A DNA stretch of 64,000 nucleotides from Ereboglobus sp. PH5-10. Lineage in GTDB: Bacteria > Verrucomicrobiota > Verrucomicrobiia > Opitutales > Opitutaceae. Where the stretch lies: assembly GCF_029504735.1 (NCBI RefSeq), contig NZ_JAQFIP010000010.1:1-64000 (forward strand). The letters run 5' to 3'. The notes below the pieces were generated by a model. The model was not told the origin of the DNA, did no database searches, and saw nothing but the letters and a program-made list of their open reading frames with translations. Below are positions 1 through 7,378 of this stretch, piece after piece. Position 1 is the first letter of the stretch; every line of letters begins with the position of its first letter. Position numbers and translations under genes: made by a program.

Positions 1-746
1 AGGCACTTGTCCGAGATAAATAGTTTCGCGGTTTTGAGGCCCCGTTCTTTCAGGCGTCGCAGGAAATTTTGCCACGAGGCTTTGTCCTCTTTTGTGCCTT
101 CCTCGACTCCGAGCACTTCGCGGTAGCCCTCGGCGTTCACGCCAACTGCCACAAGGATGCTCACGTTTTTGACTTCGCCGCCCCAGCTGCGCTTCAGCCA
201 GATGCCGTCGAGATAGACGTAAACATGCCCGCCTTCGATTGGCCGCGCGCGCCAGCCGTCAATTTGCACCGCGATTTTCTGATTTAGTTCGCTCAGTGTC
301 GAGGGGCTCACCCGGCTGCCCCACAGCGCCTCGGTGATGTCCTCGACGCGGCGCACTGACACGCCCGCCAGATACATTTCCACCAGCGCTTCCTCCACGC
401 TGCTTTCGCGCCGCCGGTAGCGTTCGATGATGGCCGTCTCAAAGGGCAGTTTTCGCAGCTTGGGCATGCGCAGCGTCACCTCGCCCGCCTTGGTGTGGTA
501 TTGCCGCTCATAATGGCCCGCCCGGGTCGTGGCGCGTTGTTCGGTGTGCTCGTAGCGTCCGGCTTTGCATAGCAGCTCGGCCTCGGCGTCGAGCATCGCG
601 TTGAGCGTTTGTTCCACCGTGCTTAGCACCACCTTGTCCAGGTGGCCTTTGATCATGCTTTCGTCCACGCGGATCACTCCGCCAGACAGCGCTTTGCCGA
701 CGGCCTCGGTGCCGCCTTCATCTGGGTTTTCAGTTTTTTGGTTCAT
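1..746 (-). CDS. IS256-family (mutator-type) transposase, 3' end outside window
   Basis: The frame starts with ATG at 746 and is still open at base 1, giving about 248 N-terminal residues (start MNQKTENPDEGG). It reads as a mutator/IS256 transposase: a basic region with GHYERQYHTKAGEVTLRMPKL, then RRRESSVEEALVEMYLAGVS, SRVSPSTLSELN, and the first catalytic aspartate in YVYLDGIWLK. The second aspartate is in LFISDKC at the window edge; the catalytic Glu would lie outside. A DDE transposase of this family cuts and joins its own element. No stop or frameshift is seen in the visible part, so it may be intact. The likely upstream end of the element lies in the repeats at 807-886. Confidence 0.93.
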   Translation of the reverse strand, partial: MNQKTENPDEGGTEAVGKALSGGVIRVDESMIKGHLDKVVLSTVEQTLNAMLDAEAELLCKAGRYEHTEQRATTRAGHYERQYHTKAGEVTLRMPKLRKLPFETAIIERYRRRESSVEEALVEMYLAGVSVRRVEDITEALWGSRVSPSTLSELNQKIAVQIDGWRARPIEGGHVYVYLDGIWLKRSWGGEVKNVSILVAVGVNAEGYREVLGVEEGTKEDKASWQNFLRRLKERGLKTAKLFISDKC

Positions 747-806
747 CGGGAGTAGTCCCCCGCTGCTATAGCTTTAAAAAATGTGCGCAAGATTCCGGAC
801 GTTATC

Positions 807-886
807 TTCTTTGGGCAACAGCCCCCTTGACGGACACTACCTCCGTTTTCATTCTTTGGGCAACAGCCCCCTTGACGGACACTACC
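807..886. repeat. Two direct copies of a 35-base IS-end-like sequence
   Basis: Bases 807-841 and 852-886 are identical 35-mers spaced 45 bases apart. Read on the minus strand each begins GGTAGTGTCCGTCAAGGGGG. They sit just outside the start of the IS256-type transposase, where its terminal inverted repeat is expected. A partial echo (agtgtccactacct) follows near 924-937. I infer that one copy is the element's own end and the other a duplicated or older end. The partner end beyond base 1 is not visible, so the exact boundary is unproven. Confidence 0.6.
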
Positions 887-972
887 CTAACTCTTCCAAG
901 TTGCTAAGACCCTACTACGCAAAAGTGTCCACTACCTACACGATTCTCTCCTTCTCGACTTCATGAATAAAT

Positions 973-1878
973 TCAGGCGTGATTTACAGGAAAACCGTTC
1001 CCCGCAGGTGCGCTCTTAAAATTCTCTAGTATGCTTTTTACTCCATTAATAAATTCTTGCCGCGAATATCGCCCGTTTACTAGACATCCCTCGACGTAAT
1101 CCCTAAATTTGCTACTTTCACAACGTGATTGAAAAATTAAACACGCCCGAACGAAATGCTTTCCCTCACTCAATAAGCCATCACGATAATTTTCATACAT
1201 GAATTCAAGTGTGTCGAGCTCACTAAAAACATACATTATTCTCACAAACTCATCTTCATCCCTAGTTTGTTCTGGAGTAGAATTTCCACTGATATGTTGT
1301 CCAGACGTAATAATTGTTGCGCCACTTACTAGGGGCATGAGTTTAGTTTTTTCCCGGACTAAATCTTCATTAAGTGCCCTTCTCCGCTCAAATGAAACGC
1401 GGAAAAGCTCTGAACGTTGTGCCGCACGGGTAGCGAGAGCACTCATAACAAGGCCTACAACAATTCCGGCCCAAGCAGCCGCATTGGGGTCCCATAAGCT
1501 GGGATGTGTTGTGACCGGTATAGGGGTCCGCATGGACCATTTAGGTTCGGCCCAAGACTTTGTAAACGTGAACGTATCTTGTGGGAAAAAAAAGTCGCGA
1601 ATATTTTTAGGTGCGATTTCACAATTTACCACTCTGTGAGAAAAATATGGTATAAATCCGCCTAAAATACAAACAATCAAAACAACTAGATATTTGCTCC
1701 TGCGGTTCTTTATAAAAATCCACTTGATTCTTGAATCAAGCCATTCCATTTTTTTAGATGCATTTTTAGTAGGAACAAATCCTAATTCACGAATATATTT
1801 TTTAGGATTTTGGAATGCTTTGATTGCAGTCCAATGAAATTCTTTTGATTTACCTGTATTAGTTTTTTTTGAGGTCAT
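973..1878 (-). CDS. Two-TM membrane protein of unknown function, last gene of ABC operon
   Basis: This 301-residue protein is not one I recognise. It has a basic N-terminus, a first hydrophobic span near residues 63-80 (YLVVLIVCILGGFIPYF), a loop of about 50 residues, and a second span near 131-150 (AAAWAGIVVGLVMSALA). A cytosolic C-terminal half of mixed charge follows (FSELDTLEFMYENYRDG). Its ATG overlaps the stop of the methyltransferase gene by four bases, so the two are translationally coupled and it belongs to the transporter operon. The DNA is AT-rich, unlike the bulk of the window. It could be an accessory or sensor subunit, but nothing in the sequence fixes a role. Confidence 0.75.
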   Translation of the reverse strand: MTSKKTNTGKSKEFHWTAIKAFQNPKKYIRELGFVPTKNASKKMEWLDSRIKWIFIKNRRSKYLVVLIVCILGGFIPYFSHRVVNCEIAPKNIRDFFFPQDTFTFTKSWAEPKWSMRTPIPVTTHPSLWDPNAAAWAGIVVGLVMSALATRAAQRSELFRVSFERRRALNEDLVREKTKLMPLVSGATIITSGQHISGNSTPEQTRDEDEFVRIMYVFSELDTLEFMYENYRDGLLSEGKHFVRACLIFQSRCESSKFRDYVEGCLVNGRYSRQEFINGVKSILENFKSAPAGNGFPVNHA

Positions 1879-2861
1879 AGTGCTTTCACGAATAAAATTA
1901 TTGATTGAGGCACTGCAATGTCGCGAAACTTAGGGAATCCAATAAAATTTTTCCTCTGAAATTTAAATCCATATAGTTTTAGCAAATGAATCCAATCCGA
2001 TGTTGTTTTATAATTAAAGCACATTTCTACAGCACTATAACGAGCCAGCAATCGGACAGCTACGAAATCAAGTATCGCTTGCGCATGAAACTGAGAACGG
2101 CTATAATGTTTTAAATTTTCATTAGCAAGCATGCACCAAGATTCATATAAATTGGAATTATTATGCTTAGGCTTAACCTTTAAATCGCAAGCATCCTCAA
2201 TGACAAGCAGTTTTGTTCCAACTTTTACCGAGTCCCTTAACGCTTCAAACGTCTTTCTTAATTCTTGATCCGTTGAATGATGGAACACCCAGTTGCAAAT
2301 AATCATAGATACTGGTGCGTGTTTTTGTGATAATTTTTTTAAATATTCTTTGAACCAAAGTTTTTGATTTGCTACTGGCACTTGTTTAAAATCCAATCCA
2401 AGGCCATTTGACGCTTTTACCTCTTTCCAGTCGGCTTGAAAATCGACAGCATCAATACCTGTGACATACTGAGTAATTTTAGCATCGTGGATCCATTTTG
2501 AGACCCATCCTCGTCCACATCCCAAATCAACTACATGAGGCTCTTTATTTTTTATAAAAGGAAAAACATTTTTTGAAAAAAATTCGTGCCGATGGGCCTC
2601 ATATCTATTCCTATAGATAAAATCTAATTCTTTTCGGAAAATACGGTGAAAGCAATTTACGATATGTAACGCCTTTAAGTTTTTTTGAATTTTGTGCAGA
2701 GGTTTTAGCTTTTCGAGCAATTCCAATAAATTTTCTATTAACATCCGACTATGTCCAATTTCCCTAAGGGTAATACGCAGTGAATTATTTACATAATTAA
2801 AAGCCGCGGCATCATTCAACGCCTGATTAAGTTCATCCACACTATCTTGAGTGTTTTTCAT
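1875..2861 (-). CDS. Class I SAM-dependent methyltransferase
   Basis: The 328-residue protein has the Rossmann methyltransferase core: motif I VDLGCGRGW at residues 111-119, the acidic residue ending strand 2 in VTGIDAVDF (D137), and a later strand SMIICNWVFHHS typical of methyltransferase_11/25-type enzymes. About 105 residues precede the core and are helical and charged, which is longer than usual. The substrate cannot be read from sequence; nothing points clearly to rRNA or protein. It starts two bases after the ABC ATPase stop and overlaps the next gene by four bases, so it is an integral member of the transporter operon. That is an uncommon partner for a solute uptake system. Confidence 0.85.
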   Translation of the reverse strand: MKNTQDSVDELNQALNDAAAFNYVNNSLRITLREIGHSRMLIENLLELLEKLKPLHKIQKNLKALHIVNCFHRIFRKELDFIYRNRYEAHRHEFFSKNVFPFIKNKEPHVVDLGCGRGWVSKWIHDAKITQYVTGIDAVDFQADWKEVKASNGLGLDFKQVPVANQKLWFKEYLKKLSQKHAPVSMIICNWVFHHSTDQELRKTFEALRDSVKVGTKLLVIEDACDLKVKPKHNNSNLYESWCMLANENLKHYSRSQFHAQAILDFVAVRLLARYSAVEMCFNYKTTSDWIHLLKLYGFKFQRKNFIGFPKFRDIAVPQSIILFVKAL

Positions 2862-2863
2862 TT

Positions 2864-3928
2864 TTATCCGATTTTTTTAATTTTTCTTCCATCCACGAAA
2901 ATTTCGATTGCCTTATATTTCATTTCCATGGATCCAGACATTTTTAATTTTATTATGCTATTTGTAGATTTGGAACAAAGTGTCACAATCGGTCCGATTG
3001 CCGTCCAAGCCAAAGTCTCTATGTGAAAGGTTATTCCTTTTTTTGCAGTCAAAGCATTAGGTGGTATATACCAAATATGTTTATGGTTGTCATTCCAAAT
3101 GTTTTTTTGCCCCACTGGAGTGGAAAGCTTCAATCGCATTCCGCTATCAAGAATTAAGCACTCTGTTTCTTGGTCTAATTGTGCGCTTACAATATTCCCA
3201 ATATCCATAAATCGCGCAACAGATTCGTTTGGAGGGTGCGCAATGGCTTCTTCTGGGGAAATACAGTAACTACCATCCGGAAAAATAAAAAGGAGTCGAT
3301 CGCAAATTTCAACTATTTCTTGGTGCTCATGCGAGACAATCACCGTGACCCCTCCGCGCACCAAATGCAGGTCGCGTATATGCCGGCGGATAGCTGCCCG
3401 CATTGCAGGCTCGAATGCAGCCTTTACCGGCTCATCTAACAGCGCACACCTGCTATTAGATGCAAAAACTCTAGCCAAGGCCAAGCGCTGACGTTCACCT
3501 CCACTCAGCCGTTTTGGTGATACTGTTAAAAGTTCTGAAATCTCCAATAGCTTCGCAATTTTGTGAACTGACTCATTAATCACATTCAGGGAGTTGTTTT
3601 GACAATATAAGGGAAACGCAATATTTTCAAAAACAGACATATGTTCGTAGATGACTGGATCTTGAAAAAGCATCGAAACTCCTCTATCTTTGGGCCGAGC
3701 TTTAGTTACACAACGTCCATCTACTTTAACATTTCCAGTTGATGCTGCTTGAAGACCTGCAATAACACGCAATAAACTACTTTTCCCTACTCCCGATGGG
3801 CCCAAAATTCCGATAAGCTCACCTTTATTTGCCGAAAAATTCATTTCGGGAAAAAGCTGTAAGCCACCTTCATAGCGAATTGTGACACCTTCAACTGTAA
3901 GGAATGTCTTTGATACTTGTTCAGGCAT
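2864..3928 (-). CDS. ABC transporter ATP-binding protein (sugar/spermidine/iron MalK-PotA-like)
   Basis: The 354-residue ATPase has Walker A GPSGVGKSS (residues 43-51), a Q-loop (MLFQDP), the ABC signature LSGGERQRL and Walker B CALLDEP. About 110 residues beyond the nucleotide domain fit a TOBE-type regulatory domain as in MalK, PotA and FbpC. It would energise import through the two permeases encoded just upstream. One oddity is that the stretch after Walker B reads VKAAFEPAMR where the family normally has an S-x-LD type D-loop. The switch histidine is present (VIVSHEHQE). The gene sits two to three bases from both neighbours in the operon. Confidence 0.92.
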   Translation of the reverse strand: MPEQVSKTFLTVEGVTIRYEGGLQLFPEMNFSANKGELIGILGPSGVGKSSLLRVIAGLQAASTGNVKVDGRCVTKARPKDRGVSMLFQDPVIYEHMSVFENIAFPLYCQNNSLNVINESVHKIAKLLEISELLTVSPKRLSGGERQRLALARVFASNSRCALLDEPVKAAFEPAMRAAIRRHIRDLHLVRGGVTVIVSHEHQEIVEICDRLLFIFPDGSYCISPEEAIAHPPNESVARFMDIGNIVSAQLDQETECLILDSGMRLKLSTPVGQKNIWNDNHKHIWYIPPNALTAKKGITFHIETLAWTAIGPIVTLCSKSTNSIIKLKMSGSMEMKYKAIEIFVDGRKIKKIG

Positions 3929-3930
3929 GA

Positions 3931-4755
3931 CTATTTTGCTTCAACTTTGCTAAGACGTGACAAAAACCAAGAAAATGAAATAACTCCCAAAAGACAAGGG
4001 AGGAGAGAGAGTGCGCCGCCCATACATAAGCCTTGAAAATCTATGCGGAATTGTCCGATTGACGAAAAACAATAAACAGAAATTCCCTGCGCTTTTGGAG
4101 TTTCAGTCAAAAAGGAAACCAAAAGAAGCTCGTTCCAGCAACTCATAAACGCAAAGCACCAAGAAACAATTAATCCCGACTGAACCTGAGGCAAAATAAT
4201 CCTGCAACAAATTTGCCAAGTGGAGGCACCTTCTAAGAGTGCCTGCGAGACATGGGCTTTCTTTAGTGCGAGAAAGCTAGGAACAAGACAAGTCGCAGCC
4301 ACAATTGTGAACGCAAATGTATATACACAAATTAGGCCGAATAGTGTATTGATGAGATTCAATTTTGACAGAACAATATAATAAAATGGTATAAAGATAA
4401 CTGGTGGTAAAAAACGGAGTCCTAGAATAAGACCAATTGTATATGAAGACATCTTGCGTATCGGTAATGAGAGAATAAGTGCAATACCCCCCCCTCCTAT
4501 GACGGATGTTGTCGCGGAAAAAATTGATATGAGAATGGAATTTCTTAGCGATGAGAACAATTTAGGGTCGGACAAAAACCGCTTAATGGCCTCACTTAAT
4601 GATATGTCCAATAACCCTATTGGGGAAGAACTAAAAAACGAAGCATCACTCCGCATCGAACAAAAAATAACCCATGCAATTGGAAAGAAAAACACTATAA
4701 CTATCCCATATATAAAAAACGGATTAGAACGAGGTCGAAATGATATATTATACAT
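3931..4755 (-). CDS. ABC transporter permease (MalG/PotC-like)
   Basis: The 274-residue protein has about six hydrophobic spans and the cytoplasmic coupling (EAA) loop EGASTWQICCRIILPQVQSG, which docks on the ATPase. It belongs to the BPD_transp_1 family and is most like the second permease of carbohydrate-type importers. The first span (FFIYGIVIVFFFPIAWVIFC) and a long periplasmic loop fit MalG or UgpE. Its start overlaps the end of the other permease gene by eight bases, and the ATPase gene follows after two. The substrate is unknown; carbohydrate is the best guess from the family of the binding protein. Confidence 0.9.
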   Translation of the reverse strand: MYNISFRPRSNPFFIYGIVIVFFFPIAWVIFCSMRSDASFFSSSPIGLLDISLSEAIKRFLSDPKLFSSLRNSILISIFSATTSVIGGGGIALILSLPIRKMSSYTIGLILGLRFLPPVIFIPFYYIVLSKLNLINTLFGLICVYTFAFTIVAATCLVPSFLALKKAHVSQALLEGASTWQICCRIILPQVQSGLIVSWCFAFMSCWNELLLVSFLTETPKAQGISVYCFSSIGQFRIDFQGLCMGGALSLLPCLLGVISFSWFLSRLSKVEAK

Positions 4756-5632
4756 TGTATAGCTTTCCTAAAAAAATATCTTTAATTGTTTTTCTGCATA
4801 ATGTCAACGCCAACCCTAATGGCACACATAAGACAAAAGAAATAAAGGCGGCATAGGAACTGTTCCCATCTTGGAACATCAAACGATATAGATACATTGT
4901 GATTGTTTCTGCTTTAGGATTCGCGCCGCTTGCTCCCCACAATATGGCTGGGATATCAAAAATTCGAATTAGATCGAATCCGCGAATAATTATCAGTGCT
5001 AAAAACGTATTTTTAAGATGGGGAAGGAGGACAGAGAATAGTATACGTGTGCGAGAAGCTCCTTCAAGTTGTGCAATGGCGACATGTGCAGGATCAAGGT
5101 TATCTAGCTGAGAAGAAAGCACTAAAAATGTAAGAGGAAGCCATTGCCATGAATCAATAGCTATTATCGTTCCCCAAATGCCGATCTGATCGATAAATAG
5201 AAAGGACAAGTGTTGGTCACCTACCCCTATTAATGAGATTAATCCTATGCCAGGGGAACATAGCAAATAGAAACTCAATGCTGCGGTCCACGCTGGAAGC
5301 GAAGCAGGCAAAATCAGGAAAACCTTTGCTGCCTTTGAAAGAGATCCGATACATAACGTCATTAGCAATCCCAGCAAGAGTTGCAATGCGATCGAAACAA
5401 TTGTTATTACGGAGGTGTTAAGAAATGCACGCCCAAGGCGATCGTCCTCTATAAGGCGCTTTGTAAGTGTGAAAAAATCACTGGGAAAATCTCCAATGCT
5501 TTTAAAAAGAAATATGAAGGAGAGTAGCGCAATACCACCTAGAATAATGGCAAAGCTCATGCAAAGTGATCGAATGAAAATGCCTACCTGCGTAGTTTCT
5601 CCACTTGGTAGGTTTCTTTCTAAGCTGCGCAT
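4748..5632 (-). CDS. ABC transporter permease (MalF/UgpA-like)
   Basis: The 294-residue inner-membrane protein has about six spans. Its EAA coupling loop reads EGASRTRILFSVLLPHLKN. The tail, with RIFDIPAILWGASGANPKAE and a YLYRLMF segment, matches the first permease of family-1 carbohydrate uptake systems, where GGP..ST..L..Y-type sequence is usual. It pairs with the permease that overlaps it by eight bases. It begins 11 bases downstream of the binding-protein gene. No RBS-like purine run precedes its ATG. Confidence 0.9.
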   Translation of the reverse strand: MRSLERNLPSGETTQVGIFIRSLCMSFAIILGGIALLSFIFLFKSIGDFPSDFFTLTKRLIEDDRLGRAFLNTSVITIVSIALQLLLGLLMTLCIGSLSKAAKVFLILPASLPAWTAALSFYLLCSPGIGLISLIGVGDQHLSFLFIDQIGIWGTIIAIDSWQWLPLTFLVLSSQLDNLDPAHVAIAQLEGASRTRILFSVLLPHLKNTFLALIIIRGFDLIRIFDIPAILWGASGANPKAETITMYLYRLMFQDGNSSYAAFISFVLCVPLGLALTLCRKTIKDIFLGKLYNV

Positions 5633-5643
5633 GGATCTATATA

Positions 5644-6930
5644 CTAGTTCTTACTAATCTCAAGGAGTGCATTGTTGAGTTCTTGAAGCGTTTTATCTTC
5701 TGAAATCTCGTGTGATAAGAATTTTGTTAAATAAATAGAAATTGCGTCTTCCATGCGACTCCAACGTGCAGTTCTTGGACGAGGCGTAGAATTCTCTAAT
5801 GCAGTTGCTAGTGTAGGATAATAAAAATATGCATTCGGATCTTTTTCGTGAAGCATTTTAAATACACTTTTTCTTGTTGGTGGATTACCAAACTGAGCCG
5901 CTTCGTTTTGGTTCTCCATGAGCCACAAAATGAACTTTTCCGATGCTCCTTTAGACTTGGACGACGCAGGCATTGCAAGCAGCCAGTTACCTGACATCGA
6001 TGTCGTTTTCGCCCTTCCTCTAGGAGGTAGCGCAACCCCCCATTTTCTCTCTCCATTTGTATCACGAGTAATTTCCCGGTCTATATTTTTAACCGCAGCT
6101 GGCCAATTGAGTTCCAAAGCGCATTTTCCTTTAATAAAAGCGGCTGTCATTTCCGTCCAATCATAATTCAATCCACCTCGTGGACTTAAACGCATCAATT
6201 CTTTGTATGTTCTCAGTGCTTCTAATGCTGATGGGGTATTCATCGATGCCCGAGAATAGGCAGGTTCACCATCATAAATATCTGCTCCAGTCGCCCATAA
6301 TATAGGTAGAAAATCGGAGACCAACGGTGCACCAGATTTACCACGAATACAATAAACGTTTGAATCTGAACCGCTCACTTTACCGCCTAGTGACAAAACA
6401 GTGTTCCAATCGGTGGGCGGAGCGTTCAAGCCCCATTCATTGAGCAAATCCTTACGATAAAATAGGAGCTGACAATTTCCCACAAATGGTAAGGCCTTAA
6501 GTTGTCCTTGTGCTGACTTACCAAGTGCCAAACATGCTGGAATAAGATCCGATTCCAACGCGGGAGGAATCCCTGAAAATTGCGCAAGCTTACTTTCAAG
6601 TTCACTATACCATGGATCATCAATTAGCACAACATCATATACGGAGCGTGAGGAAGAAAGTGTTAAATTAAGCTTTTCTCTCAATGTCGTATAAGCTAAT
6701 TCAACAATTTCAATTTTTGCATGAGGATACTTTTTGGCCATCGATGCAATGGCGGCTCCTTCGTCTCCTGCATTAATCGCTATCACCAGGGTTGGCAACG
6801 CTTCCTCCGATGCTTTTTGCGCAGGTTTTTTTTCGCATCCTGTTAACAAAATTCCTAATCCAAATAATAGCATTGGCAGGATGCGGGGAAAAATTCTAGT
6901 TAGTTTTTTGAGAAGGAATGTGTTTTTCAT
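5644..6930 (-). CDS. Extracellular solute-binding lipoprotein (family 1), first gene of ABC operon
   Basis: The 428-residue protein starts with a lipoprotein signal peptide: basic residues, a hydrophobic core LPMLLFGLGILL, and lipobox LTGC with Cys32. The mature part resembles family-1 binding proteins of sugar importers: DVVLIDDPWYSELESKLAQ near the N-lobe, LLFYRKDLLNEWGL, and MSGNWLLAMPASSKSKGASE near the C-lobe hinge. It would capture the ligand in the periplasm while tethered to the inner membrane. It is the promoter-proximal gene of the six-gene operon. The upstream region (6931-7104) is AT-rich and may hold the promoter. The ligand cannot be named. Confidence 0.92.
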   Translation of the reverse strand: MKNTFLLKKLTRIFPRILPMLLFGLGILLTGCEKKPAQKASEEALPTLVIAINAGDEGAAIASMAKKYPHAKIEIVELAYTTLREKLNLTLSSSRSVYDVVLIDDPWYSELESKLAQFSGIPPALESDLIPACLALGKSAQGQLKALPFVGNCQLLFYRKDLLNEWGLNAPPTDWNTVLSLGGKVSGSDSNVYCIRGKSGAPLVSDFLPILWATGADIYDGEPAYSRASMNTPSALEALRTYKELMRLSPRGGLNYDWTEMTAAFIKGKCALELNWPAAVKNIDREITRDTNGERKWGVALPPRGRAKTTSMSGNWLLAMPASSKSKGASEKFILWLMENQNEAAQFGNPPTRKSVFKMLHEKDPNAYFYYPTLATALENSTPRPRTARWSRMEDAISIYLTKFLSHEISEDKTLQELNNALLEISKN

Positions 6931-7057
6931 TTAAAAATTGTTGTCAAAGTGTTTGGATCTGCAACGTAAAATCGTGACTATCCAGCTGGTTGGTCTTCCC
7001 CAATTAGTCCAGAAATGGGTGAGCAATCTCCGATGCATTGTTTGTGATTATCTGTGA

Positions 7058-7103
7058 AAGGTTCTGGCGGAGGGGGGCATAGGACGACCGCAGTCAGAAC
7101 CTT
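7058..7103. terminator. Inverted repeat just past the IS3 remnant
   Basis: A 9-base arm aaggttctg (7058-7066) pairs with cagaacctt (7095-7103) around a 28-base GC-rich loop. It lies directly after the stop of the IS3 transposase remnant. It could be part of the old IS3 end or a weak terminator. There is no U-tract, so a terminator role is doubtful. Confidence 0.3.
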
Positions 7104-7104
7104 G

Positions 7105-7214
7105 TTAAGTCGGTGTCATGGCAAAGTTACTCGGCCTGAGCAAGCCCAGAGATCGATGAGGGCGAACTTCGTTGTCGTAGTTTCTCCAGTCCGAAAAAAA
7201 CACTCGTGACTTGC
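7105..7214 (-). pseudogene. IS3-family transposase (OrfB) C-terminal remnant
   Basis: On the minus strand bases 7214 to 7105 read KSRVFFSDWRNYDNEVRPHR, then SLGLLRPSNFAMTPT and a stop. This is the classic C-terminal signature of IS3-group OrfB integrases (W-x-x-x-YN-x-x-RPH-x-SLG-x-x-P-x-x-F). Only the last 35 or so residues remain. The frame is open right up to 7214, where the MITE-like element begins. The rest of the gene is missing beyond the neighbouring insertions. It is dead, but it shows that the site was hit by at least three mobile elements. Confidence 0.8.
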
Positions 7215-7377
7215 TTAGGGGTTATCCCTAATTAAAATTGAATGTTTGCGTAATATATTGGTATCAAATGAATAATGAAAAAATTACGCAAGTCGATCAA
7301 TTTTGGACATTTTAACAAAATTATTTTGAAATCAATAAGTTACAACATATCTAAAGTTAATTAGGGATAACCCCTTA
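7215..7377. mobile_element. MITE-like element with 18-base inverted ends and TTA target duplication
   Basis: The left end GGGGTTATCCCTAATTAA (7218-7235) and right end TTAATTAGGGATAACCCC (7357-7374) are perfect inverted complements of 18 bases. Both are flanked by TTA (7215-7217 and 7375-7377), as expected of a 3-base target duplication. The 157-base element is AT-rich and has no coding capacity. It contains an inner inverted pair, ttgcgtaat and attacgcaa, so it can fold into a nested hairpin. It interrupts an IS3 transposase remnant on its left and directly abuts an IS1634-like element on its right. It must be moved in trans by an unidentified transposase. Confidence 0.75.
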
Positions 7378-7378
7378 A

